From Schlesneria sp. (GTDB lineage Bacteria > Planctomycetota > Planctomycetia > Planctomycetales > Planctomycetaceae), in the NCBI GenBank assembly GCA_028291515.1, contig JAQGHU010000114.1, positions 124,001-188,000 of the forward strand: a stretch of 64,000 bases of DNA, given 5' to 3'. The notes beneath the pieces were generated by a model, which was given only the letters and a program-made list of their open reading frames with translations, was not told the origin of the DNA and ran no database searches. The position numbers were made by a program, and so were the translations under genes. Shown in pieces: positions 19,104 through 27,789 of this stretch; position 1 is the first letter of the stretch; each line of letters begins with the position of its first letter.

Positions 19104-19214
19104 CGTGATTCATTTCCTTTTAGCCGCGTTGAAGTGCCGGTTTTTATCTTTTGTTCGCTGACGGATTTGTGGCCGAGTTACATGGATGGACTGCCGCGCG
19201 ATATGAGACAGCGT

Positions 19215-19378
19215 TCATGCCAACATCTCCAGCACCACCGAGCCGTGAATGTCCGTCAGGCGGAAGTCGCGGCCGACTTGATTTAACGAGCTGCGTGGTC
19301 GATGCCGAGCAGGTGCAGCAGGATACCAACTGTCGCACCATGCTGGAAAGTATGAGGCGAAGGCAACTGCGGTTCGGG
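19215..19378 (-). pseudogene. C-terminal relic of a DUF1501-family gene
   Basis: Read leftwards, the last residues are G-R-D-F-R-L-T-D-I-H-G-S-V-V-L-E-M-L-A then stop at 19215-19217. This matches the end of the intact DUF1501 protein in this window (G-R-D-M-R-L-T-D-V-H-G-E-V-I). Upstream, H-G-A-T-V-G-I-L-L-H-L-L-G-I-D-H-A-A-R matches its H-A-T-I-L-H-L-L-G-L-D-H, but a stop and a frame change separate the two parts. The remainder is gone; the IS5 fragment begins right beside it. The gene was cut by insertion or deletion. Confidence 0.65.
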
Positions 19379-19414
19379 TGACTTCGGTCCGACGCCCCGC
19401 GAGCCTCAGGCGAT

Positions 19415-19924
19415 GTGACCGACGCGCGTCTGGATGGTCGGACGTTGAAGTCGACCCCGGAAAGCGGTGCTCGTGCGGGGTATGATGGGGCCAAGAAAAT
19501 GAAGGGTTCGAAGGTTCATGCCGCTGTGGATACGCTGGGAAATCTGCTGGCTTTAACCATCACGCCCGCCAATGAACAAGAACGTTCTCAAGTGGCCGAG
19601 TTGGCTCAACAAGTTCAACAGGTGACTGGTGGAACTGTGGAAGTCGCCTTTGCCGATCAAGGATATACCGGGGCCGCAGCTGCCGAGCAGGCGCAACAAG
19701 CCAAGATCGAACTGGAGATCGTCAAACATCATGAAGCCAAACGAGGTTTTGTGTTGCAACCCAGGCGGTGGGTGATCGAACGGACTTTCGGCTGGCTCGG
19801 ACGGTTCCGCAGACTTGCACGCGACTATGAACGACTGGCTGAGACACTGGCTAACTGGCACTGGCTCGCTTACACAGCACTCCTCAGCGCCAAAATCGGA
19901 TCCAAAGTGCATAACAGGCTCTAG
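19415..19924 (+). mobile_element. IS5-family transposase, 5'-truncated
   Basis: A 169-residue C-terminal part of an IS5-group DDE transposase. It retains [14 protein letters not shown] (first Asp), [10 protein letters not shown] (second Asp) and [16 protein letters not shown]-x-x-D-Y-E (Glu). Full-length relatives carry roughly 100 more N-terminal residues; an in-frame stop at 19378-19380 and missing domain show truncation. I could not find matching terminal inverted repeats or a target duplication. It is probably immobile. Confidence 0.8.
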
Positions 19925-20364
19925 AAATACAGTAAGGTCGACTCTCCGCAAACGGAGGGATGCTCGCCCGGTTCGGGCTGGATGTTTCGATGTTGACTAG
20001 GAACGTCGTAACAGCGCTCGTAGCGCATTATCGTAGCCGTCTGATGGCAGGCTTTCAAACAGCGATTCAGGCACCTTAACCTGCATCTGCCAGAACACAC
20101 GCGAGATAAACCGGTTCGCGAATAGTCGTACTTGCATGTTTATCGTCGTATTCTTACTTTTCGTGGTCGTTGTGCCGACAGTGGTAAGTGTGACAATACT
20201 CTTTTTATCAGACCTCGTACCTCCACTTATGCCTCATGCAGTTCCTAGATGAATAACTGTCGCGTATCATGATTTCTCTGTCCTCTGGCCATTCGCAGCG
20301 CGGGAATTACGGTAACACCGCAAATAGCTCGAAGCTCGTTTCTCTGCAAAGTCGAAGGAAAGCG
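19925..20364. other. Non-coding leader of the SIR2 gene
   Basis: No gene seen. The stretch from 20140 is T/A-rich relative to neighbours and is the likely promoter region of the SIR2-domain gene. A longer frame from 20269 would extend that protein by 32 residues. Confidence 0.4.
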
Positions 20365-23300
20365 ATGAACGACCTCTCTGACGCGCTTCAATCGATCAAA
20401 TCAGCGTGGAGTAATGGTCGCCTCGTGGTGCCACTCATTGGTGCAGGCTTCTCAGTCGACTCCGGAATGCCAGTCGCGCAAGGTGTCGAGGGGTATCTTG
20501 CTCAATTACACCTATATTTGAAGCATGCGCTGTATTTGGGTGATCGAATAGAGGTAAGGGATCTTTTTGGGAAGCTTGCGGATACTTACAGACTTGAACC
20601 GGAGATGTTTGTCCGGGATCTGCAATGGCCTGATCGCTTCGTCCTGCATCAGCACCTTTGCGTTTCGAATGTCTGGCAGTCCGAAACTCGCGGCTCGCTG
20701 GCAGTCCCTAAAACCATGCACGACCTAATGGGTCTCGCTTATCTTGAACTGTTCGCACCTGCCATAGGCTGGAAGCAGGATCACATTCAACAAAAGAGTG
20801 CACCGGCCGCCAATGGTCATTTATTGCACAGCCTTTTCGGCGATTGGCGCACGCTTATCAATAAAAGTACCGGTTTCAATGTCGATCTCGGGGAAGCGCT
20901 CATCCAACGACTTCATGCGCGTCGTCGTCCAGGGACAAGCCATCAATACTTGGCGTTTCTTGCCCGGTTAAATGTATGGCAACTGATCCTCACGTTTAAT
21001 TTCGATCAATTTATTGAACGTTCAATGACGGAGCAGCAACTTCCTCACCGCGTATTTGGGATGGAATACGGAGAGACATTTCCCGATCAACAGCTTGTCG
21101 ATGGAAGTTTGGCGATCGTCAAAATGCATGGAGATACTCATCGCTTGCTGATGGATCAACGTCTCGACCGCCCCCTCGGTTCCGAGTATTTGCAAAGGCT
21201 AGATGCCTGCTTGGTAAAGTCGGCTTCTGGAGTGCCGCCACTTTTCGTCGTACTTGGTTGCGGCGGTACTGAGGAACGGTGCTTGTCCCTGGTCCGACAC
21301 TTTTGCAAAAGCGCCGATAAAGTCTCTGCGTGCAGCGGTCCTCTGGTGGTCTGGGTGCATTATGAACCAATTTCAGAACTGCCACTACTGCTTGATCGGT
21401 GTTTACCCGAAGAAACTCGACCTCAAAGAGTTGCCGTCGCCGGCGGGTACCGTGCCGGCAACGAGGACATTTTTCGCAAGCGACTTATCAAAGCGCTAAA
21501 GGACCACCGGATTGATTTAGTGCGAGCCAAAAATCCGGGCTACTTTCTGATGCATCTCTATTCGTTCTTGACGACGCGCCATCCCTCCAGTCGTGTTCCA
21601 TACCTCGCTCACGTCGATCGGCCCATTATGGAGAGCACAAAAAGCGCGACACACCACCCGCGAACGATCGTGGTTTTCGATGGATATTTTCGCATAGAAG
21701 ATGCGGGTGACGATAACACAGCGTCGCAGAAGCTCGCCGACCATATCCACCAGTTGGTGCCTTCGTGTTACCCGATCTGGATTGATGTCGAAGACTGTTA
21801 CTCGGTTGTTGACATCGTCGGGCGAATCGTCGAGCAGGCGCGGCGGTATGACACCAATTTGGCCCCTGGGGTCTTCGAGCTTGATGTGCTCAAAGACGAT
21901 CAACTACTAACCAATCTTTCACGTTTACCATTAAAGCCGATTGTAATACGAAAAGCTGTTGATCGCGTGTGTCGAATACTGAGTCGAGGGACGTTTTGCA
22001 TCGCATTCGATGCCGTCGAAGCGGTTGGCTGGCCTCCGACGACACATCATGGCGAAGTCAAAATCAACGCCGCGTTCGCGGAAACTCACAGGGTCGATCT
22101 GATGAAGTTCCTCAGCTCGTTGGTGGCAAGATTTCAGCAATATCACGGGTCGTCGGTGGCAGTTGCGATCAATCCCCCAAGCATCCGCTACGCCGATGAA
22201 CGTGATGACAAGGTGATTCGAACGTGGAGTCGCAAGATTAAATCATTGCGAAGCGCTATCGGAATACTGCAGAAGAGATTCCCGAACGAGGTAGAGTTGG
22301 TTCCTGTTGACGCCACCAGTTCGAAGCCACTCTTTGTCACTATCGACCGAACATCACCGCTCCCTTTGGCTCGCGTTCCTAATCGGCTTAGTCAAAAGCA
22401 CCCGAACGCTGGTGTTAACCGACTAGTCCTATTCCGATTAACTGCCTGCCGTCGCACTCGCCAGTTAGTCGCGCTCCGTCGTTTGCTGCAGCCTCTCGTC
22501 GGAGACCAAGTCGATAAATTACTCGACATGCTGGTCTCGGCTCAAATCTTACACAGGCTCGAAGGCGGTGGTTTTTGGATGAATCGGCCATTGCGCGACG
22601 CATATTATTCGCAATGTACGTCCCACACTTCCCCAACGCAGTTGGCCGAGGTCTTGGCGGGAACTCACTCAAATTCCGACCTTGAAAGGATTGTGGCACA
22701 GTTGTGGTTGGCGTTCGCAGAACACGATCGCTGGGCAGATTGGTATTTCGATCAGAATCACCAGCACTCAAAGGATCCACACGCGTTCTTCGAATACATC
22801 TACCACCGAGTCACATCATTGCGGCTGATCACAGTTGTGGTGGCTTTGGCGGCTCGTGATCCGGTGATCGTGCATCGAACGATTAAGCAGACCCTTGCGA
22901 TTATCGAGAAGGCGTCAAGTGGTGGAGAGCAGTGGTTCCTTAGGTCAGTTCACGAGATCTTTGACGACATAAATGCCTCCAAAGGTGCCCGCAGCAATTC
23001 ACGGAGCGGTGCATTTAAACAGGGAATTCTGGTCAAATTGAATAGTTTGAGACAAATGCGACTCCGCTGGCTTGCTGCTGTATGGCGGATTTGCGGTGAT
23101 GATCTCGCGCTAACAACAGGTGCAGAGCGTTGTATCCTCTGGATTAGATGGCTTGTCACCAACGATTTGAAACAGATACGTCACCCACTAGGAAACAGCT
23201 GTCTTGTACCGAGTTCGACCGAAATGGGCGGGACCGAATTTAACTCAAGAGAGTATCAGCAAGAATTAGGAGCTTTAGCGGATGTTTTATTGCGTTTATG

Positions 23301-24615
23301 GCATCGCCTAGCATTCAATCGAATGGATTATCGAACCGCCTTGCAGCTTATTCGATTGCAGTCGGGTCTACCGATCGGATGCGAAGAAATGGTCCTTTTA
23401 GAGGGGTCACAGGAGCGCGCGGCGCTCTTGGCAGTTCAAAAATGGAGAGCGAGTGGGGCTCTTGCGATCTTTGGAAACCGCCCCCCAAAAGAGCGCGTTC
23501 TGGAATGTCTTGAGTCCGCCGCGGCGCTCAAATGTCTTGGGCAGGTCGATCGGGGGAGGCCGCCACAGCCATGGACGCTGGAGGCCCGAGTCACCCGCAT
23601 TCGCATGCTACTCGATGCGGATGAATGCGGACTTCTAGATGTCGACGGAGATCCATTACTCAAGCGCGCGAGAGCCGCTCGGGATCGCGCGCGGGAACTG
23701 ATTAGCTACTGCGATTCTGCGAATGACAGCCTGCACGAATGGCTCTCTGCACATGATGCCGGAGACTACGAGATTCGGATGCAGCATGCCTGGCTACTGA
23801 TCTCCGCAGCTCGGCTACAGTTGATGAGAAAGCAGCCGACGGAGCAATCGTTTTCGAGCGCCTATCGGGACTTGGAAGCTGCGCGGTCACTTGTCCAAGA
23901 GGGGCCATCCCACTTTCGAGGAATTATCGAGATTTACTCTGGAAAAATCTCGCTTCAGCACGTTGAGTTCCGACTACTACAGAGGGAACCGTTGCTTCGA
24001 GAGGCGAGCGGAAAACTACGAGCCGCGGAGGCGGCATTGACACGTGCTCATGCATTACTGCGCGAGGGACGTCGGAACACGCGATGGTGGCGAGAGTTTT
24101 TCAATCTAGAAGCGAGACTTGTATGCTGGCAATTATGTCATCAATGGTTCGGCTTCTCCTTGACGCCGGTCAAAGATGAGCGTCCGCTTGAAACACGTGA
24201 ACTTCTCTCGCTCCCTGCTCAGAAAGGGGTCGTAAATACGTTGCGATGGATTCGCAGAGGCCTATCTGCTATTCGACGTCGTTCAGATCTCCAGGGAGAA
24301 CCTGTAATCAGCGTCGTCGATCTCCGGAAGCATGCCGATCCTCCCCACCTGATTTGGTTGGCTTTGTTTCGACTGGGATACTCGGTCGTTTTGCAACTCA
24401 CGAGGATCGATAGTCTATCAAACGATGCCCAAACGAAGTACAAAAACACCTTCATACATCAGTTTGTATGGTATACAAAGTCGGTTGGATTCAAGGTTGA
24501 TCTAAAGACAAGCAGGGATTTGGAATTGTGGGCCAAGGGGGTACAAAGCGCGGATTTACTGTCAATTCTCTCCGAGACGAGGAGAATGATTTGTGGGTTG
24601 CTGAATCACCAATAG
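20365..24615 (+). CDS. Giant SIR2-domain protein, candidate anti-phage effector
   Basis: A 1416-residue protein with an N-terminal SIR2-like fold. Seen: L-I-G-A-G-F-S-V-D-S-G-M-P (G26 onward), catalytic-type Asn212 in T-F-N-F-D-Q-F-I-E, His255 in V-K-M-H-G-D, and V-V-L-G-C-G-G-T-E-E. SIR2 domains of this kind in defence proteins degrade NAD+. The middle (~430-750) resembles a STAND/AAA module (Walker-B-like C-I-A-F-D-A-V-E) but I see no P-loop lysine. The C-terminal half is helical and repeat-like. The start is chosen on GAAGGA upstream of ATG; 20269 is an alternative. It stands alone beside IS5 debris, like a single-gene abortive-infection system. Function is inferred. Confidence 0.8.
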   Translation: MNDLSDALQSIKSAWSNGRLVVPLIGAGFSVDSGMPVAQGVEGYLAQLHLYLKHALYLGDRIEVRDLFGKLADTYRLEPEMFVRDLQWPDRFVLHQHLCVSNVWQSETRGSLAVPKTMHDLMGLAYLELFAPAIGWKQDHIQQKSAPAANGHLLHSLFGDWRTLINKSTGFNVDLGEALIQRLHARRRPGTSHQYLAFLARLNVWQLILTFNFDQFIERSMTEQQLPHRVFGMEYGETFPDQQLVDGSLAIVKMHGDTHRLLMDQRLDRPLGSEYLQRLDACLVKSASGVPPLFVVLGCGGTEERCLSLVRHFCKSADKVSACSGPLVVWVHYEPISELPLLLDRCLPEETRPQRVAVAGGYRAGNEDIFRKRLIKALKDHRIDLVRAKNPGYFLMHLYSFLTTRHPSSRVPYLAHVDRPIMESTKSATHHPRTIVVFDGYFRIEDAGDDNTASQKLADHIHQLVPSCYPIWIDVEDCYSVVDIVGRIVEQARRYDTNLAPGVFELDVLKDDQLLTNLSRLPLKPIVIRKAVDRVCRILSRGTFCIAFDAVEAVGWPPTTHHGEVKINAAFAETHRVDLMKFLSSLVARFQQYHGSSVAVAINPPSIRYADERDDKVIRTWSRKIKSLRSAIGILQKRFPNEVELVPVDATSSKPLFVTIDRTSPLPLARVPNRLSQKHPNAGVNRLVLFRLTACRRTRQLVALRRLLQPLVGDQVDKLLDMLVSAQILHRLEGGGFWMNRPLRDAYYSQCTSHTSPTQLAEVLAGTHSNSDLERIVAQLWLAFAEHDRWADWYFDQNHQHSKDPHAFFEYIYHRVTSLRLITVVVALAARDPVIVHRTIKQTLAIIEKASSGGEQWFLRSVHEIFDDINASKGARSNSRSGAFKQGILVKLNSLRQMRLRWLAAVWRICGDDLALTTGAERCILWIRWLVTNDLKQIRHPLGNSCLVPSSTEMGGTEFNSREYQQELGALADVLLRLWHRLAFNRMDYRTALQLIRLQSGLPIGCEEMVLLEGSQERAALLAVQKWRASGALAIFGNRPPKERVLECLESAAALKCLGQVDRGRPPQPWTLEARVTRIRMLLDADECGLLDVDGDPLLKRARAARDRARELISYCDSANDSLHEWLSAHDAGDYEIRMQHAWLLISAARLQLMRKQPTEQSFSSAYRDLEAARSLVQEGPSHFRGIIEIYSGKISLQHVEFRLLQREPLLREASGKLRAAEAALTRAHALLREGRRNTRWWREFFNLEARLVCWQLCHQWFGFSLTPVKDERPLETRELLSLPAQKGVVNTLRWIRRGLSAIRRRSDLQGEPVISVVDLRKHADPPHLIWLALFRLGYSVVLQLTRIDSLSNDAQTKYKNTFIHQFVWYTKSVGFKVDLKTSRDLELWAKGVQSADLLSILSETRRMICGLLNHQ

Positions 24616-24728
24616 TTTCCAGCCTTCATTCGTCAACATCAATCGGCTTCAGTGCTTTGTCTCTTTTTGCATTTAACCAACACATTATTTTAGGAATTGG
24701 ATATAGCGAGAATATTGCACCCTCTTGG

Positions 24729-24749
24729 CATCCGTCGATGTGACCGATG
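24729..24749. repeat. Interspersed hairpin element, CGATGTG loop
   Basis: Arms CATCcGT and ACCGATG with one mismatch; loop CGATGTG, whose outer C and G extend the stem. It lies 114 nt after the SIR2 gene stop and 3' of the next, leftward gene. Confidence 0.65.
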
Positions 24750-24837
24750 TTGGGTGGAGAAGAATGGCGCGAGTGGCCATATACGCGCCTCAGTTGGATG
24801 AGCACGTCGATCGTTTCACCGGACGAATGTCGCCCAA

Positions 24838-25455
24838 CTACCGCCTCTCTGGCCAGATCGCCATCGCTTGCGAGATGTCGTCAGTGTAGGCTCGCTTGGC
24901 CCCGTCTATGTCTTCCTTGCCCGGTGGATCAAACTGCTTGATGACCTTGAACTCGGGGAGGAGGAATTCGAGGTAATTCCACCGCGCCTTTTTTTGCCGC
25001 CAGTAGTCCACGCAGACCTCGTTGAGAACTGCCCGGTTGGACAGATGGTGCATCCCGCGCTTCACCAGCGCCATGACGGTCGGGGTCGCGGACGGACACT
25101 CGATCTCGTAGTAGAAAATCTCGGGGACCACCTCCTTGCGTTCGTGGAACGGCCCCTCGATTTGCGGGACGATGAAGGCGCCACACTCGGCGACGCACTT
25201 GCAACCGTAGTAGGCAGTCATCCGCGATTGCTCGGTGGGAAGGCGGTGCCATTCGAGACACGCCTCCATCTCAGCCCAGGGGATGTTGTCTTTGATCCGG
25301 TCGATGTGCCCACGTGAAAGTTTGGTTCGACTTGGACGGATCTCGCCGTCGGGCAACTTATGGATGCTTGCAGTGTAAAGTAGCACTTTACGTCTCCTGA
25401 ATCTGGCGTGCCAGTCTGCCCTCGCACCGCCACTTACAGACGAGTTTTGAATCAA
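24838..25455 (-). CDS. Hypothetical protein
   Basis: Up to 205 residues, no family recognised. The chain is mixed alpha/beta with a Cys-rich spot (Y-Y-G-C-K-C-V-A-E-C-G) near 85 that might bind metal. A GTG inside the frame at residue 24 (V-L-L-Y-T-A-S-I-H-K-L) is a credible alternative start, since the palindrome at 25375-25391 would then straddle it as an operator. The sequence is visibly more GC-rich than the SIR2 gene beside it, suggesting a separate origin. It may pair with the small gene just upstream on the same strand. Confidence 0.55.
   Translation of the reverse strand: MIQNSSVSGGARADWHARFRRRKVLLYTASIHKLPDGEIRPSRTKLSRGHIDRIKDNIPWAEMEACLEWHRLPTEQSRMTAYYGCKCVAECGAFIVPQIEGPFHERKEVVPEIFYYEIECPSATPTVMALVKRGMHHLSNRAVLNEVCVDYWRQKKARWNYLEFLLPEFKVIKQFDPPGKEDIDGAKRAYTDDISQAMAIWPERR
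25375..25391. promoter_or_regulatory. Palindrome at possible gene start
   Basis: Arms GTAAAGT and ACTTTAC are separated by AGC. The element overlaps the GTG alternative start of the leftward hypothetical gene, the position expected for a repressor site or a start-masking hairpin. Confidence 0.35.
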
Positions 25456-25479
25456 ATCGCCCGAGGTGCGCCCCTGCTG

Positions 25480-25788
25480 TTACAGATTCCTTGGCAGGTC
25501 CCGGATCAACCTCCTCAGCCGGCGGACCCGCTGCCGCTTGCGGGGGTGAGTGCCAGCCAACTCGGCGAGCAGAATCTGTTCGAGGCCCGATCGAAGATAC
25601 GCATAATGGCAGCGACCGATCCCGACCATCGCAGTCAGATTCGTCGCCGGGTCGATGACGATCTCGCACAGTTCGTTGCTCGGCGGCTTTCGATTGCAGG
25701 CGGAGCAGCGGTGACCGTTCGCGGGCCGGCGACCGTTGATTCGCGCTCGACGGTTGCCGAACAGTTGACAGGTTTGCATGGGGTTCAC
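25480..25788 (-). CDS. Small Cys-containing hypothetical protein
   Basis: A 102-residue basic protein (or 99 from the second Met). C-S-A-C-N-R-K near residue 28 and a later Cys (E-L-C-E-I-V-I-D-P-A-T-N) look like an HNH or zinc-ribbon-like core, but the catalytic His pattern is incomplete. The tail is strongly basic (R-K-R-Q-R-V-R-R-L-R-R-L-I-R), suggesting nucleic-acid contact. Base composition matches the GC-rich gene downstream. Confidence 0.45.
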   Translation of the reverse strand: MNPMQTCQLFGNRRARINGRRPANGHRCSACNRKPPSNELCEIVIDPATNLTAMVGIGRCHYAYLRSGLEQILLAELAGTHPRKRQRVRRLRRLIRDLPRNL

Positions 25789-26231
25789 TGCTACGGGTCA
25801 AGTTGACCGCTTCGTTCGGCAACAATCGGCGCTAACGTTGGTCAAGTGCTTTGACCGCGGCGAAGTCCGCCTCAATGTCATCGTAAAGCGCCTCTTGGCG
25901 TTGGCGTATTGCAGAAGCGAAGTCATGCCGGCTCAACACGCTAACACTTTGAATCGTCAGCGACTGCGGGTCAAGCAGTGATCACGGACGAATAATTCAG
26001 CGGACTTGGCAATCTGGGTCAAAGTTCGAAGAGAGTTCCACTCGCGACCCCGCGCGGGACGGGGTTGTTAACTTTGAGGGGTCTGTTAATTCGGAGACAA
26101 AGAGAGTTTTGGGCCGAAATCGCCAAATTTCGTGGGCAACCCATTTATAGAAATGCAAAGAGCATACTCTTTGAAGGTCTCGCGAGAGACCGAGAGTCAT
26201 CGCAACTTGTTGCGAACAAAGGCAAAGAAAC
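25789..26231. other. No clear gene; possible short transcript
   Basis: No protein frame I trust. A hairpin GGTCTC-GCGA-GAGACC lies near 26177-26192. A 32-codon basic frame beginning at the ATG near 26153 stops inside the terminator stem at 26232-26265. A small RNA or peptide ending at that terminator is possible. Confidence 0.3.
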
Positions 26232-26265
26232 AAAAAACGCCGGGAGGCTGACCTCTCGGCGTTTT
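26232..26265. terminator. Intrinsic terminator, bidirectional
   Basis: Stem AACGCCGgGAGG / CCTCtCGGCGTT around CTGA, flanked by A-runs on the left and TTTT on the right, so it can act on both strands. Confidence 0.75.
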
Positions 26266-26385
26266 CGTTAACTGGTGGGGAACCTCAATTTCGAGGTTTT
26301 CCACGAGGCTCGCCATGAGAGGCTTGATTCTTCAACCCAGAGATTAACGACATCCGTGCGTCGAGCGCGAAGCGACAAGGAGACC

Positions 26386-26408
26386 GCGTCGGTCGATGTG
26401 ACCGATGC
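26386..26408. repeat. Interspersed hairpin element, CGATGTG loop
   Basis: GCGTCGGTC pairs with GACCGATGC (one G-T wobble) around GATGT. Same design as 24729 and 28038. Confidence 0.7.
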
Positions 26409-26605
26409 CAGCTCTCTAAAGTCCGAAAGTAATTGTCGAGTGCGAAAGCCGTCCGACAACCACGGCAATTTGACCATGAAGCTGACCGAGCAGCCTCAGG
26501 TCAAGTGCATGTACTGGCAAGTCTGTGGCAGCTCAACGGCCAGCATTCAGTGCGTTACGGTGATCTAAGAGCCAACACGGGATGTATTGATTCGATCAAT
26601 AGAAA

Positions 26606-26638
26606 AGGCCGGGGGTAGACCCCCCGGCCGAAGTTTTT
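26606..26638. terminator. Intrinsic terminator, bidirectional
   Basis: A very strong stem GGCCGGGGG / CCCCCCGGCC around TAGA, with TTTTT on the right and TTTTCT on the left-reading strand. It lies about 20 nt past the stop of the XRE regulator, which it should terminate. A 30-codon frame (ATG near 26476, stop 26566-26568) reads into it from the other side but has no evident ribosome site. Confidence 0.85.
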
Positions 26639-26658
26639 AAAGCGAGAATCACGACTCA

Positions 26659-26961
26659 TCAGGATTCGGCAGAAATCGTCGTCAGTATGGCCTTTTTCAA
26701 TGACTTCGACAGACTCGCCAATGTCGGGTCTTGGACATCTTTTCCATCCCCCGCAAGGAATGTAATGAATTCTGTCGGAACACCGACCGCCTTCGCATAG
26801 CTGTTCAATGTCTCTGTCGTCAGTCCACGTTCTCCATTCTCCAGCAGACTGAGAAAGTTCACAGTTAATCCAGATTGATATGCAACTTCACGTTGCGTGA
26901 GCCCGCGACGTTTGCGAATCTCGGCCAACGTTTTTCCGAGATTCGCTGGATCAATCGCCAT
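26659..26961 (-). CDS. XRE-family HTH regulator
   Basis: A 100-residue DNA-binding protein. The Cro/CI-type helix-turn-helix covers about 8-65: I-R-K-R-R-G-L-T-Q-R-E-V-A-Y-Q-S-G-L-T then F-L-S-L-L-E-N-G-E-R-G-L-T-T-E-T-L-N. GGAG lies 5 nt upstream of ATG. The gene follows a 57-codon gene by 70 nt, likely as one transcript ended by the terminator at 26606-26638. This arrangement suits autoregulation or control of a small partner, as in toxin-antitoxin or restriction-controller pairs, but no toxin is recognised. Confidence 0.85.
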   Translation of the reverse strand: MAIDPANLGKTLAEIRKRRGLTQREVAYQSGLTVNFLSLLENGERGLTTETLNSYAKAVGVPTEFITFLAGDGKDVQDPTLASLSKSLKKAILTTISAES

Positions 26962-27031
26962 CTCGACTCCAATTCAGAAGAGGTCCAATAGCGGTCTCAA
27001 GATGAAGTAGATTCGCGCAATCAAATCTTTT

Positions 27032-27205
27032 TCATTTTGAGGGGGCCGCTTGGATATCGGTCGTAATCTTAACCAATTTTTCGGCAATCTCACGGAGACG
27101 TTTTTTTGTCACCGCGTCCAGCCGAGATTCCGTCAGAACTCCGAGCAAATCACGATGAACTTGCTCAAGATCAACACGCAGTTCAACCTTCAACTCCGAC
27201 TTCAT
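27032..27205 (-). CDS. Small hypothetical protein upstream of XRE regulator
   Basis: A 57-residue, highly charged, probably helical protein. The start is fixed by AAGGAG 7 nt before ATG; a longer frame to 27319 runs through a strong leader hairpin and is unlikely to be translated. The sequence (L-K-V-E-L-R-V-D-L-E-Q-V-H-R-D-L, then K-K-R-L-R-E-I-A-E-K-L) is typical of a small regulatory or antitoxin-like helical protein. No family is recognised. Confidence 0.6.
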   Translation of the reverse strand: MKSELKVELRVDLEQVHRDLLGVLTESRLDAVTKKRLREIAEKLVKITTDIQAAPSK

Positions 27206-27226
27206 ACCCAAACTCCTTAGGCGAGT

Positions 27227-27260
27227 CGGGAGAGCCGCTGGCAAACCAGGCGCTCTCCCG
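27227..27260 (-). promoter_or_regulatory. Strong leader hairpin
   Basis: Near-perfect 15-bp arms (CGGGAGAG...CTGG and CCAG...CTCTCCCG) around loop CAAA. It ends about 12 nt before the AAGGAG of the 57-codon gene. No T-run follows, so an attenuator, mRNA stabiliser or translation-control structure is more likely than a plain terminator. Confidence 0.55.
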
Positions 27261-27333
27261 GACATTGCCACCAAGTCGATGAGACTTAAATGACAATCGG
27301 GATAGCGCCTGACTTGCATTAAGGAGAAGTCGC

Positions 27334-27492
27334 ATGGGCATTATCTGCTCCTATGGACATAATGAAATCAGGACGATTTTGGCTGCTGGACCGCCCAACA
27401 GACCGCAATTTGTTCCATTGAAGTATCACAGACCCTGCTTCTCACAGGTGAAAGTCCTTCTTCCAAAAGCGGTTCCGGAATTGCGCCGGTAA
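27334..27492 (+). CDS. Small hypothetical protein
   Basis: A 52-residue frame, M-G-I-I-C-S-Y-G-H-N-E-I-R-T, ending P-E-L-R-R. It has an excellent ribosome site (AAGGAG, 7 nt before ATG) and is divergent from the 57-codon/XRE unit. No domain is recognised. It contains two Cys. Confidence 0.5.
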   Translation: MGIICSYGHNEIRTILAAGPPNRPQFVPLKYHRPCFSQVKVLLPKAVPELRR

Positions 27493-27526
27493 AATACCGA
27501 CTCACATTCCAGATTGCGCATCCATG

Positions 27527-27550
27527 CGACCTGTCAACCTTGACAAGTCG
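27527..27550. promoter_or_regulatory. Operator-like palindrome
   Basis: CGACcTGTCAA and TTGACAaGTCG flank CC. Further TGTCAA-like half-motifs occur at about 27596-27634. A target of the nearby XRE regulator is possible; unverified. Confidence 0.35.
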
Positions 27551-27713
27551 TGTATCTCTGCCTTTATCTACGCGTCAACAAGACAGAACCACCACTGACA
27601 GTCAATCATACCAATAGTCAATTGTCTGTCAACTGAGTATCGCAAAAGACAATCGCCCCTGTGTCTGGAGCGTGATTGCGTTTCCCGCTTGGAATTACGT
27701 CTCGCCTGAAACG

Positions 27714-27754
27714 TTTGGGACGTAGAGGTCGCAGGTTTCAATTCTGTTACCCCG
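27714..27754 (+). pseudogene. 3' fragment of tRNA-Pro(UGG)
   Basis: The run starts with TTTGGGA, the anticodon loop of tRNA-Pro(UGG), continues through a variable region into a T-arm (GCAGG-TTTCAAT-TCTGT, pairs with wobbles) and ends ACCCCGA, the 3' acceptor strand of proline tRNAs. The anticodon stem is only partly paired and no 5' half (D-arm, CGGGGT acceptor) precedes it. This is what an integration event at a tRNA gene leaves behind. Confidence 0.5.
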
Positions 27755-27789
27755 ATTTCCGGAAGTCATGATTCTGGTGCCGCCAACCT

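Noticed and set aside
19415-19924. Complete IS5 element
   Set aside because: The N-terminal third of the transposase is missing and no terminal inverted repeats or target duplication could be found.
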